This document shows positions 8,719 through 17,291 of a stretch of 64,000 nt of DNA, in pieces. Within the stretch, counting starts at the first letter, position 1; each line of letters begins with the position of its first letter. Under the pieces are notes generated by a model. That model was not told where the DNA came from. It was given only the letters and a program-made list of their open reading frames with translations, and did no database searches. The DNA is taken from NCBI GenBank assembly GCA_002335495.1, contig DDBW01000020.1, forward strand, positions 1 to 64,000, read 5' to 3'. Position numbers and translations under genes: made by a program. This DNA is from Candidatus Dojkabacteria bacterium UBA2022 (GTDB lineage: Bacteria > Patescibacteriota > Dojkabacteria > SC72).

Positions 8719-11700
8719 ATGAAAATAGATTGGAAATTTGTATTTAAGAAGTCCTTTAGTATAGTGTTAAAAGGACTTTTAATAGTTACTGGTTTATACT
8801 TAGTTTCGGTTACGATTCTCTCGCTCGTATATCGTCCTATGGGAGTTAAGGTTACCAATGTTACCTCAAGTTCAGCAACGGTTTCCTGGTATACAGATGT
8901 CCCGATGACGGGAGAGGTGTCGTATAAAGAGAAGGATACTTTTCTTCCTCTCTTTTTATCTGGAATAGGGGCAGATAAAGCGTATGATGATAGAGATTTT
9001 GCATATGCCCAGAAGCTTTGTGTTGCAGAGTTTAATATGAAATTAGAGAAGGAAGTAGATGAAGACTTTACAGTTAGTGGTGAGGATTATAATTGTGATA
9101 GCGTAAAGGTTTCTAAGCTTGGTAGATATTACGTTCACCACGTCACGATCAAGAATCTTGATGAGAAAAAAGACTACTATTTCCGAGTTGGTAATAGAGT
9201 ATGGGGTTGGAAAGGTGATATTATGAGTTTTAAAACTTTCGAAACTCCTGAGAATGTCAAAGAACCTGTTCCAGTATTCGGAAGAATTGTTTCCTCTGAG
9301 GGTAAATATAGTGGCGATTCCATTGTCTACGGAAGATTTAAGGATTTGAGTAGTGGAAATGAATCTGTCATGTACTCCAGTGTTACAAATGAAGATGGTG
9401 GGTGGTACTTAGACGGTGGTAATTTGAGAGGGGTAGATGGTGAGATTGTAGAACTATCCTCAGGTGATGATACCTTTACTGTAACTGGTATGTATAAGAA
9501 TTCAAAGATGAGTGCACCAACTACGTGGGTGTTTGGGTATTTTGATGGTGCGTATCCAGATTTGAAGGTGACATATAACGAGAAGGATAACTTCTTGTAT
9601 AAGTTGGTGTTTGGTGTACACGCTGGGTGCACATATGCAAATGCTGGAACTGCAGCCTGTAATGGCGAGGACTTAGAGGCATTTGCTGCTACAGCGGGGT
9701 ATGGAAAAGTTGCAAAACAGGTCGCTATAAATACAGGAGAGGGGGAACTTAATGGAAATGTTCTCAATGCTATTGGTTTAGACGACAATGCCGGTAACTA
9801 TTCTGCAATTGCTGGAACTAGTAATGCAGTACTCCAGAATAATTATGATAGTGGCAACTACACTCCAGTAGAAGTAGTCCAGACTCAAGGTGGGGCATAC
9901 TGGGCTCCTGGTAAAGAAGATGAGGAAGAAGAAAGTGGCGGTGAATCATCAGGGGGAACTAATAGTAAACCCGGTGATATTACTGTAACTACAAACTCAT
10001 CTGGCGAATGGGAGTTAGACTTTAATGGTAAGAAAATAACAGATAAAGAAGATATTGAAGAAATTCTAGAACTTACTCCTGCGCAACAGCTTACAATTCA
10101 TAAATGTTTAGAACAGCAGTCGAGTAATGACTGTTCAATTAAAATAGAACCAGTACAGGTAAATATTGTTAGACTTGTTCAAATTAATCCTGAAATTGAA
10201 ACGTGTATAATTGCTGGAACTTGTAATGTTACAGGTTTAGATGAGGCTATTGAACAACAACGAAGTGCCTTAAACACTGCATCTTCAAATTACACCGCTG
10301 CGCTTTCTATTTTAGAAGAATTGAGGGGTTCAATATCAAATCGACCTGGTTCTGATATCATTGACGGCAATGGTATTACCGAGCCTAAATATGTATTTAC
10401 GGGAGCTCCTGCTTACGCTGACGAAAAAGATAAGATACCTGAGGCTTGGTTAGTGCTTTTTTTAAAGCATGCATCAGAGGATGAAAAAAAATTACTTCTA
10501 CTGCAACTGGGATATCCTCCTGCTGTTATTGAATTCCACGATTTAAATAGCCTTGAAATCGAATATTCTGGATCTCAATACAAACTTAGTACTGAGAAAG
10601 GTGATCTCCTAAATAGAGACAATATCCCTTACGTTATGATATCCGAAGCAACTTATAAAAAAATTGAAAATGAAAGCGGTGGAGTTACTAACTCAAACTT
10701 AAGGCCTGGTTATAAAGCTAATGATGATGCTGAGACCATATATCCAGTCGACGAAGACTTAATACTTTCCTTAAATAAAAACCTATCCGAAGATGAGCTA
10801 ATAAAGTTTGCAAAAGAGAAATTTGGAATAAATTTAAGCTCTGATATTAGAGATGGTTCCTTTGAATTAGTTTATAAAGAAGGTTCTGTTTATGCTGTAT
10901 ATCAGGAAGAAAGCTCTTATGAAGTAAAAGAGGTTTCTAAGATCCCTCCTGGAACTATTACCTTAGATGATGGGTGGAACCAGAATTCACCTGGCTCGAA
11001 TTCTGGGAACAGTGGGGTTGTTATTGTCAATAAGAGCGATTCTGCTTATGAGTATTTAGACGATATCAATAATCCTGCGAAGAAATGTTACTCTGTCGCT
11101 TGTCCTTTGGAAACTGCAAAAGCCTTGCTAACATCTAATCCTCAGGCTATCCCCGCTGGTATTATTATCGCTTGTGAAGCTGATAATAAGTGTTATTTGA
11201 AAAAAATTCCTACAGAGACCCAACTTACAGAGCAGTCCGATAATATAAAAAAAGAAATTGAGAAGCTTAATCTTCTTCAGCAATCTCTAGGAGGTCCAGG
11301 AAGCTTCCTCCGAAAACTTATTGTTAGAACTACATTTGCAGCTGAGGATAATACTGCAAGTGAAGGTGCCTTATTCTTCCTACCAGAGTATGGAATGTTC
11401 AGTTTGCAACTAGGGGAGTTTGAGTTTGAGAAAGAAATCTCTGATGGTCTAACTTTCTACGTCTTCTATCTTGAAGTAAACGGAAAAGAAGGTTTCCAAA
11501 TGCCAGTCAATCCTGATAGCCCAACAATCCATGAGGATATAATGATTAAGTCTAGAAGTTTCGAAATCAACTATGAGAAGAAAGCTGAAGTTAAGAAATA
11601 TGATCTTCAGGCCGGTATAAATATAATATCTTTTGATTTTGTACCTGTTCCAACGACGTTGGGTGCATATACTGTAAGTGAATTAGTAGAAAATGCTAGA

Positions 11701-12216
11701 AAGAACGGAACCAATATTGAATATGTCTCATACTTTGACGGTGGAAGATGGGTTGAAGGATATAAATGCACGGCTGAATCATGTATTGGTAGTAATTTCG
11801 CAATCCTCCCTGGAAAAGGATACGTTCTTAAAACTTCCAAAAAGGGATCATTCACAGTTTCTGCCTACAACCTCAAATCGGCTATCCCTCTTAACCTATC
11901 AGCAGGTTGGAACCTAATAGGAGTTCATGGATATAGTAGTGCATATACAGCTAAATCCTTAATTAATTCTATAAATAAAGTTGAAGGTTTAACCGCAGAT
12001 AATGTATCTTGGTATCCAACTTCCAAAGGAAGATATGAAGGACTACAGGTTACAGAAGGGGTCGAGTATGGATTTGATTTCCCAATCAATCCAATGAATG
12101 GATATTTTGTAAGAATTAAGAAGTTTACTCCAAAGGATGAAGCTTGTAAGTCTATTATCTGGCATGACGGTAATGATCTTAACGGAACCTGTGGAGACTC
12201 TAAATCAATATTTTAA
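8719..12216 (+). CDS. Large surface-anchored protein with FN3-like and GWNLIG repeat domains
   Basis: A 1165-residue exported protein that I cannot assign to a named family as a whole. From the N-terminus: a membrane anchor or uncleaved signal (about 12-36), a purple-acid-phosphatase-type FN3 domain (VTNVTSSSATVSWYTD), a Gly/Ala-rich region, an acidic Glu/Ser/Gly linker, a long coiled middle part, and two C-terminal copies of a beta repeat beginning AGINIISFDF and AGWNLIGVHG, known from S-layer-like and adhesion proteins. Several Cys pairs suggest disulfides outside the membrane. I start at the ATG at 8719; ATG 8686 and TTG 8677 lie upstream, but the positively charged MKIDWKFVFKK before the hydrophobic helix fits a true N-terminus. 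It heads the 8.7-22 kb envelope block. Confidence 0.7.
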   Translation: MKIDWKFVFKKSFSIVLKGLLIVTGLYLVSVTILSLVYRPMGVKVTNVTSSSATVSWYTDVPMTGEVSYKEKDTFLPLFLSGIGADKAYDDRDFAYAQKLCVAEFNMKLEKEVDEDFTVSGEDYNCDSVKVSKLGRYYVHHVTIKNLDEKKDYYFRVGNRVWGWKGDIMSFKTFETPENVKEPVPVFGRIVSSEGKYSGDSIVYGRFKDLSSGNESVMYSSVTNEDGGWYLDGGNLRGVDGEIVELSSGDDTFTVTGMYKNSKMSAPTTWVFGYFDGAYPDLKVTYNEKDNFLYKLVFGVHAGCTYANAGTAACNGEDLEAFAATAGYGKVAKQVAINTGEGELNGNVLNAIGLDDNAGNYSAIAGTSNAVLQNNYDSGNYTPVEVVQTQGGAYWAPGKEDEEEESGGESSGGTNSKPGDITVTTNSSGEWELDFNGKKITDKEDIEEILELTPAQQLTIHKCLEQQSSNDCSIKIEPVQVNIVRLVQINPEIETCIIAGTCNVTGLDEAIEQQRSALNTASSNYTAALSILEELRGSISNRPGSDIIDGNGITEPKYVFTGAPAYADEKDKIPEAWLVLFLKHASEDEKKLLLLQLGYPPAVIEFHDLNSLEIEYSGSQYKLSTEKGDLLNRDNIPYVMISEATYKKIENESGGVTNSNLRPGYKANDDAETIYPVDEDLILSLNKNLSEDELIKFAKEKFGINLSSDIRDGSFELVYKEGSVYAVYQEESSYEVKEVSKIPPGTITLDDGWNQNSPGSNSGNSGVVIVNKSDSAYEYLDDINNPAKKCYSVACPLETAKALLTSNPQAIPAGIIIACEADNKCYLKKIPTETQLTEQSDNIKKEIEKLNLLQQSLGGPGSFLRKLIVRTTFAAEDNTASEGALFFLPEYGMFSLQLGEFEFEKEISDGLTFYVFYLEVNGKEGFQMPVNPDSPTIHEDIMIKSRSFEINYEKKAEVKKYDLQAGINIISFDFVPVPTTLGAYTVSELVENARKNGTNIEYVSYFDGGRWVEGYKCTAESCIGSNFAILPGKGYVLKTSKKGSFTVSAYNLKSAIPLNLSAGWNLIGVHGYSSAYTAKSLINSINKVEGLTADNVSWYPTSKGRYEGLQVTEGVEYGFDFPINPMNGYFVRIKKFTPKDEACKSIIWHDGNDLNGTCGDSKSIF

Positions 12217-12235
12217 TTATAATTAATAAATACAA

Positions 12236-12547
12236 ATGGAAACTATACCCGCCTGGTACTGGATGCTTGTTGTTACAGCTTTGACCGTAATGGTCTGTCT
12301 AATATTGTACTATGTTGCAATGTTAGTAAAAGAATCTACCAGAACAATGGTAGAAGTTAGAGAGACTATAGGAGACTCTAGAAAAATAATTCAATCTTCG
12401 ACTAAAATTGTAGAAGATGCCTCAGAGATTGTCGCTTCTGTTAAAGGCACTGTAGATGAATTTAATAATTCTGTTGTAGAACCTGTAAAAGGGATCGGGG
12501 ATACTCTAAAAGGAGTTCTCTCATTCATTAGAGGTATTGTTGGCTAG
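12236..12547 (+). CDS. Small single-pass membrane protein, DUF948-like
   Basis: The 103-residue protein has one N-terminal transmembrane helix (about 7-32, WYWMLVVTALTVMVCLILYY) followed by an amphipathic helical tail of repeated Val/Ile/Ser/Glu heptads. The tail resembles the DUF948/YtxG type of membrane-anchored coiled proteins. No catalytic motif is present. It lies 20 nt after the large surface protein and 49 nt before the next FN3 protein, so it is probably co-transcribed. A TATAAT-like sequence just upstream could also give a nearly leaderless transcript. Its role is unknown; an assembly or scaffold part is a guess from context. Confidence 0.6.
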   Translation: METIPAWYWMLVVTALTVMVCLILYYVAMLVKESTRTMVEVRETIGDSRKIIQSSTKIVEDASEIVASVKGTVDEFNNSVVEPVKGIGDTLKGVLSFIRGIVG

Positions 12548-12595
12548 TCTCCTAAAGTATTTGTATAACAGAATTATATTTTGTAATATGTATCC

Positions 12596-14239
12596 ATGTA
12601 TATAACTCCTCGTCAGAGAAAGAAAAATATTACAACGACAATTATTCTCGCCGTCGCCATCCCTTTTACAGTTGTTGCTGCATACTTTGTTACTCAGTTA
12701 ATGATCGGAGCTGCTGGAGAAACTGACCCCAAGAATGTTGTTGTGAGTAACGTAACCTCTAACTCAATTACCATCTCATGGTCTACCGATGCCGACGCCA
12801 CTGGATCTGCTATTGTTAAAAAGGGAGGAGTCGATAGCAAGCCATATCTGGATATAAGAGGAAGCGACAGAAGAAAAACTCACTATGTAGAAGTTACAGA
12901 TCTTGAACCAAATGTTGAATACTCCTTTACCATTATTTCGAATACCACCAAATACACAGATGAAAAGGGTAGTGCATTCAAATTTAAAACTACCCCAATT
13001 ACAGGAGAAACTCCTGTCCCACAACCCGTTTTCGGCGGGATCACAGGCTCAACTTCAAATGATAATATTGCTTACGTCATGATTGATGGGAATTCCAATG
13101 TGTATCCTGCTTCTGGAGTTGTGAATTCTTCTGGCAATTGGATTATTGACCTCTCTGGTCTCCGGGACGGTACAAACTCACTTGTTAAGGTTGAAAAGGA
13201 TACTAAGCTTCTTGTTGTCATAAGGGGGAAGGATAATACGGGTGCGAAAGTTGCGGGTACGTACAATGATCTTTTCGATGTTGATGGGAAACTTAAGGAC
13301 TCTTCTAAGTTATCAATGGGGACTTTATCAAATGTTTCCTCCCTATTTCCGGATAAGTCTGTAATTACGAGGGTTGTCGCGTATACTCCTCCAACTCCTA
13401 CCCCGACTCCCACTCCAACGCCGACACCTACCCCTACACCCACGCCAACTCCTACCCCTACACCAACCCCAGAAACTCGACAGTTTAGAATTGTTCAGGA
13501 TGTGAAATGGGTTGTTATTTCTGGTACAAATGTAAATGGAGATGTTACAGAAGAACCTACTGTTGTAACGGGTAAAGAATCTATTCAAGTTACAAATTTA
13601 ACCGATACGGGCTTTACTGTTATCTGGTTAACTGCAGAAAAACAAGCCGGATCTATTGTTTATGGGACCACGGAGGATTCTCAGATTACAACTGCAAATG
13701 ATGAAAGAGATGGTCTTCTTGAAAAGAAAACGTACTACGCCCACAGCGTAAAAGTTACAAAGTTACAGCCTGAAAAGAAATACTACTTTAAAGTTAAATC
13801 TGGAGAGCAAACGCTGGATAATGCTGGTAAGGCATTTGAAGTTACTACTCATAAGACGCTAAGTAATCCTCCTGAGTTTAAAACTATTTCGGGGAAGATT
13901 AATAATCTTGTTGGAGATGCCGTTGTATTTGCAAGAATAATCAATAAAGATACGAGCGGAAGCGTTGGTAATTCTTCGGTAACGTCTGCGGTGGTAGATG
14001 AAAACGGTAACTGGATTGCTACATACGGAGATATGCGAAATGAGAGTGGTGCCGAGTACTTTAATCCTTCTGAATCAGACGTTATGGAAGTCAAACTTAT
14101 GGCTTATCAAAATTCTTCTACGGTCTCTGAAAGCATGAAGAATATTGACTCCAAAACTATATCTATTGATCTTTCCAGCTCGTCTTCAGTTCGAGAGATT
14201 ATTAAGGTTGCTAGATTAGGTAACTACGGGGTTAAATAA
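12596..14239 (+). CDS. Anchored surface protein with two FN3-like domains and a Pro-Thr stalk
   Basis: A 547-residue protein with a basic N-terminus and one transmembrane helix (about 13-34), then two purple-acid-phosphatase-type FN3 domains: residues about 46-130 (VVVSNVTSNSITISWSTD) and about 325-415 (IQVTNLTDTGFTVIWLT). Each is followed by a beta domain of the form GGITG or ISGKINN ... GNWI. A Pro-Thr stalk at residues 265-292 separates the halves. The FN3 domains are clearly related to that of the 8719 protein, so the two are paralogous in part. It is probably displayed outside the cytoplasmic membrane, as a pilus-like or adhesive component; no enzyme motif is seen. Confidence 0.7.
   Translation: MYITPRQRKKNITTTIILAVAIPFTVVAAYFVTQLMIGAAGETDPKNVVVSNVTSNSITISWSTDADATGSAIVKKGGVDSKPYLDIRGSDRRKTHYVEVTDLEPNVEYSFTIISNTTKYTDEKGSAFKFKTTPITGETPVPQPVFGGITGSTSNDNIAYVMIDGNSNVYPASGVVNSSGNWIIDLSGLRDGTNSLVKVEKDTKLLVVIRGKDNTGAKVAGTYNDLFDVDGKLKDSSKLSMGTLSNVSSLFPDKSVITRVVAYTPPTPTPTPTPTPTPTPTPTPTPTPTPTPETRQFRIVQDVKWVVISGTNVNGDVTEEPTVVTGKESIQVTNLTDTGFTVIWLTAEKQAGSIVYGTTEDSQITTANDERDGLLEKKTYYAHSVKVTKLQPEKKYYFKVKSGEQTLDNAGKAFEVTTHKTLSNPPEFKTISGKINNLVGDAVVFARIINKDTSGSVGNSSVTSAVVDENGNWIATYGDMRNESGAEYFNPSESDVMEVKLMAYQNSSTVSESMKNIDSKTISIDLSSSSSVREIIKVARLGNYGVK
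13388..13471 (+). repeat. Pro-Thr codon repeat (28 codons)
   Basis: An uninterrupted run of alternating CCN and ACN codons encodes Pro-Pro-Thr-Pro-Thr and so on in the protein starting at 12596. The third codon positions vary freely, so the DNA is not a perfect microsatellite; selection appears to act on the Pro-Thr stalk itself. Such linkers are rigid, extended and common in surface proteins. Confidence 0.95.
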
Positions 14240-14277
14240 TAGAGTTTTATACTCAATTGTTGTACAATATCGACTAG

Positions 14278-15735
14278 ATGGTAAAAGTAATGTCAAGGCA
14301 CAATCCGTTATTATATCTTATCGTAATAGTCTCGTTTAGCGTTTTATCCGCTTTAGTTGTCGATGCCCTGAACTCCGATCGTAAAGTTATTCAACAGGTT
14401 AATGCTGCTGCCTCTATAAGCACAGAATCAACTACCGAACTTACAAGAATCTCCGCTCCTGTACCAGTTGAAGTTGAAGAGAGAGAGGCTGATGTAACCG
14501 CCCTCCCAATTCAAGCCTATACTGAGGTTGATATTAAATACAATGAGGATGGGACCGCTAACGTTGAAGAGGTTTTGGGCTGTGGTGTAAATGGTAGTGA
14601 AACTGGATGTACATCTGGTCCAAGCATCTACTATCAACCAATCTGTTCGAGAAGTGATGTTAGCATAACGGTTGGTGACGGACAGGAAGTTGGTAGCACT
14701 GGTAATGGCGTTAAGGTAACTAAGAACTCTGTGATTGAAGTGTGGAAAGTTACTGTCCCTATGGCCCTCCTTTCGGGTAGTGAATATGTGAAAGATAGTA
14801 GGATGGCGATTCAGGATGCAGATGAAGGATTTCAAGGTACCTTTAAGCCTGCCTATGATGTGATTACTGATTATGAAGCAAGGGCTTACTGTGTGCCTGG
14901 AGTTGACTGTGATGACTTTGATGAAGGTATTGCTTCTGGTCCAATGGGTCCGTACTGGGTGAATGTGCATGCCGAGCTTGAAGCTGAAGCGACAAATGCC
15001 CCAGCTCCCGATAAGGCTACAATTACTCCTAGACTGAACTCGGCCTGTCCTGATGTTCAGAGATCGAAGCCAAATCCGATTAAGTCTAACCGAAAAGGTA
15101 TGTTTGTAGAAGCTAATTATCAGTTGCCAGGTCAGCATGCTTTCGGTAGAAACTTTAGTTCATTAGTTTGTATGAAGTCTGCTGGAGTAGAGACTTCTAA
15201 TCATGCGGCTTGTCTTGAAAAAAGAACGTCATTTAACTTCCTGGTTTACGCAATCGTTCAAATCGAAGATTGGATTGACTGTACTATTGGAAGATATAAT
15301 GAAGAAACTAAGGAATGGCAAGCTCCTGATCCAGAACTTTGTAAAGAAAGCGTAATCACTAACTTGAAAATTGACGGTCTTTTCGGATCGACATTTAAGT
15401 GTGTTAGAAATCACTGTGCAAGTAGGTATATGGATCTTTCAAGACAAGGAACAAAGCCTCCGGGAGTTGCTCAAGCTATGGCCCCTGAAGGTTTAACCCC
15501 TCTTTATAATCAACCTGTTGTTGAACCTTTCTATGTGAGTACACCTTGTATGGTTAGAGTTGATGGTATACACTTTGTGGATATTCCTTGTATCTGGGAT
15601 ATGAGTGTTTATGAAGCTGATTATCAGAGGCAAAAACAAAACGCAGTCCCAGGCTCAGAAGATATGCCTGCTACTTTCGAGGAGTATTGGAAGATGGTAG
15701 AAGAACAGATAAAGAATAGAGGTGAAAAGTGTTAA
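14278..15735 (+). CDS. Exported Cys-containing protein of unknown function
   Basis: A 485-residue protein I do not recognise. It has a short basic start, one hydrophobic signal or anchor helix (about 10-28, LLYLIVIVSFSVLSALVV), then an extracytoplasmic region with many cysteines, often in closely spaced pairs such as C-G-V-N-G-S-E-T-G-C and Y-C-V-P-G-V-D-C-D-D, which suggests disulfide bonding. No enzyme motif is visible. Upstream, TACAAT lies 9 nt before the ATG. It is followed after 32 nt by the polytopic VirB6-like gene, so it is likely part of the same envelope apparatus. It could be a periplasm-like or surface component of a type IV secretion or pilus machine; this is inference from neighbours. 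Confidence 0.55.
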   Translation: MVKVMSRHNPLLYLIVIVSFSVLSALVVDALNSDRKVIQQVNAAASISTESTTELTRISAPVPVEVEEREADVTALPIQAYTEVDIKYNEDGTANVEEVLGCGVNGSETGCTSGPSIYYQPICSRSDVSITVGDGQEVGSTGNGVKVTKNSVIEVWKVTVPMALLSGSEYVKDSRMAIQDADEGFQGTFKPAYDVITDYEARAYCVPGVDCDDFDEGIASGPMGPYWVNVHAELEAEATNAPAPDKATITPRLNSACPDVQRSKPNPIKSNRKGMFVEANYQLPGQHAFGRNFSSLVCMKSAGVETSNHAACLEKRTSFNFLVYAIVQIEDWIDCTIGRYNEETKEWQAPDPELCKESVITNLKIDGLFGSTFKCVRNHCASRYMDLSRQGTKPPGVAQAMAPEGLTPLYNQPVVEPFYVSTPCMVRVDGIHFVDIPCIWDMSVYEADYQRQKQNAVPGSEDMPATFEEYWKMVEEQIKNRGEKC

Positions 15736-15767
15736 TTATTTTAAGTTAATTTAAATATTCATAGTTT

Positions 15768-17267
15768 ATGTCAGTAGTATCAAGTTTGTATTCTCGTATT
15801 AGAAGGGTGAACTCTAAAGTTGTAGTTACTAAAACTTTAAATATCCTTACTCTCTTGCTTGTAATGTATATGTCCTTTAACACTCTTAATACGTATGCGA
15901 TTAGTGCTGAAGAAATTATGAATACAAAAATCGATATTCAGGAGAGTTATAAAGACGCTGAAGCAGTAAACTCTGCTGCTGCAAAGGATACTGGTCCTAA
16001 CTTACATAAAACTAGCTACTTAAACACTCTTGCTGGAGCTTTTACAGGTGTATCAGTTTTTATGGGAGTAGAAGTGTTTACTAATTCAGAATCTGTTATG
16101 AATGATCCCGAGATCAGCCCTCTTTCAAAAAGAGGATTGCTTGGTTATTCTGATGATGCTGTTATGGCTTTATATCAAAATCAGCCAAATATAAATGTCC
16201 CTCAGCACATGGCGAGACAGTGGATTCCTGGGTATGATCAAAGCGCTCGTTCAACTATTGCTGCTGAGGATGGATACGACTTACTCGTTTCCACTGGTGT
16301 CGATCAGATGTGGGAACAAATGAGAATGATTGCATACATACTTTTTGTAATCGTTTTGATGGCAGCTGGATTCATGATTATGTTTAGACAAAAAATTGGT
16401 GGGCAACTAATGGTTACGGTATTTAATACTTTGCCAGGAGTTGTAATTGGTCTTGTCACAGTGACATTTAGTTTCGCAATTGTCGGTTTCGTTTTGAATA
16501 TAGGCATGTTGCTGGTTAATGTAATTGCAGCTTTACTCGATCCATCGGGACAGAGTCTCCTCTCTATAAACGGCCCTTTCAGTCTTTTGAGTTTAAAAAA
16601 TATCGGTGGATTTATAACGGAGTCTAGTCAGGCTAGATCCTTTACGATTGGAAGTTCTTCGTTGATTGCTGTCTTTATGGGCTCTATTGCTGCTATTTTT
16701 CAAGGGGCTGGATTGTTAGCTACTGGCGCTGGTTTAGGCCCTGTTATTGCGGTTGGTATGATTGCATTTTTTATAATAATCCTTTTTATAGCTTTTGCGG
16801 TACTTTGGGCATCAGTAAAGGTATTTATAACTGTTTTGACGGCTTATATAGGTATTATAATTGATACGGTCTTAGGGCCTCTTTATCTTGTAGCTTCTGC
16901 ATTGCCTGGTAAGGGATATATAGGAGGTGATTGGTTTAAGAGAATATTAAGAAATACACTTGCTTTCCCAGTTGTCTTTTTCTTTGTTAACTTGGGTGGA
17001 TATATCCTCAAACAAGAAATTGATTTTTCGTTCCCATCTGGTTTAGTTGGAGCTGAAGGTAGCGGTGTAGATGCTGCTCTTACGGATGGAGTAGGTTGGT
17101 TCTTAAAGGCCTCACTTACTTTGATCCTTTTCTTTGTTGCAGCAGAATCACCTAAGTTCCTTACTGATATTCTACCTACTAATGGTGGAAAAGGAGCTGA
17201 AGCTGTTATCGGAGGAACAAAAGCTTCTCTTAGTAAAATCCCTCTCATCGGTGGCTTCTTTGGTTAA
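15768..17267 (+). CDS. Polytopic membrane protein, VirB6/TrbL-like
   Basis: A 499-residue integral membrane protein. It has an N-terminal hydrophobic signal-like helix (about 20-45), a soluble extracytoplasmic stretch (about 46-180), then at least six transmembrane helices to residue 470. The segment F-M-I-M-F-R-Q-K-I-G-G-Q with the following N-T-L-P-G-V-V-I-G-L resembles the conserved channel protein often annotated as a type IV secretion VirB6/TrbL component in CPR genomes. A Gly-rich C-terminal tail follows. It lies directly before the M23-peptidase membrane protein. Assignment to VirB6/TrbL rests on topology and one motif, so it is moderate. No VirB4-type ATPase is in the window. Confidence 0.6.
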   Translation: MSVVSSLYSRIRRVNSKVVVTKTLNILTLLLVMYMSFNTLNTYAISAEEIMNTKIDIQESYKDAEAVNSAAAKDTGPNLHKTSYLNTLAGAFTGVSVFMGVEVFTNSESVMNDPEISPLSKRGLLGYSDDAVMALYQNQPNINVPQHMARQWIPGYDQSARSTIAAEDGYDLLVSTGVDQMWEQMRMIAYILFVIVLMAAGFMIMFRQKIGGQLMVTVFNTLPGVVIGLVTVTFSFAIVGFVLNIGMLLVNVIAALLDPSGQSLLSINGPFSLLSLKNIGGFITESSQARSFTIGSSSLIAVFMGSIAAIFQGAGLLATGAGLGPVIAVGMIAFFIIILFIAFAVLWASVKVFITVLTAYIGIIIDTVLGPLYLVASALPGKGYIGGDWFKRILRNTLAFPVVFFFVNLGGYILKQEIDFSFPSGLVGAEGSGVDAALTDGVGWFLKASLTLILFFVAAESPKFLTDILPTNGGKGAEAVIGGTKASLSKIPLIGGFFG

Positions 17268-17291
17268 ATCTAATAGTGTGAAAATTATAAA

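Noticed and set aside
8592..8858. 88-codon minus-strand frame overlapping rsmE and the start of the surface protein
   Set aside because: It runs across the promoter region of both real genes, has no family features, and its upstream part is antisense to the surface-protein gene.
13388..13471. CRISPR or microsatellite reading of the repetitive tract
   Set aside because: It is an in-frame Pro-Thr linker with varied third positions, no spacers and no repeat unit of CRISPR size.
14428..15138. 236-codon minus-strand frame inside the Cys-containing exoprotein gene
   Set aside because: Its composition (His/Arg/Ser-rich, no motif) is that of an antisense shadow; the plus-strand gene has a clear signal helix and matching neighbours.
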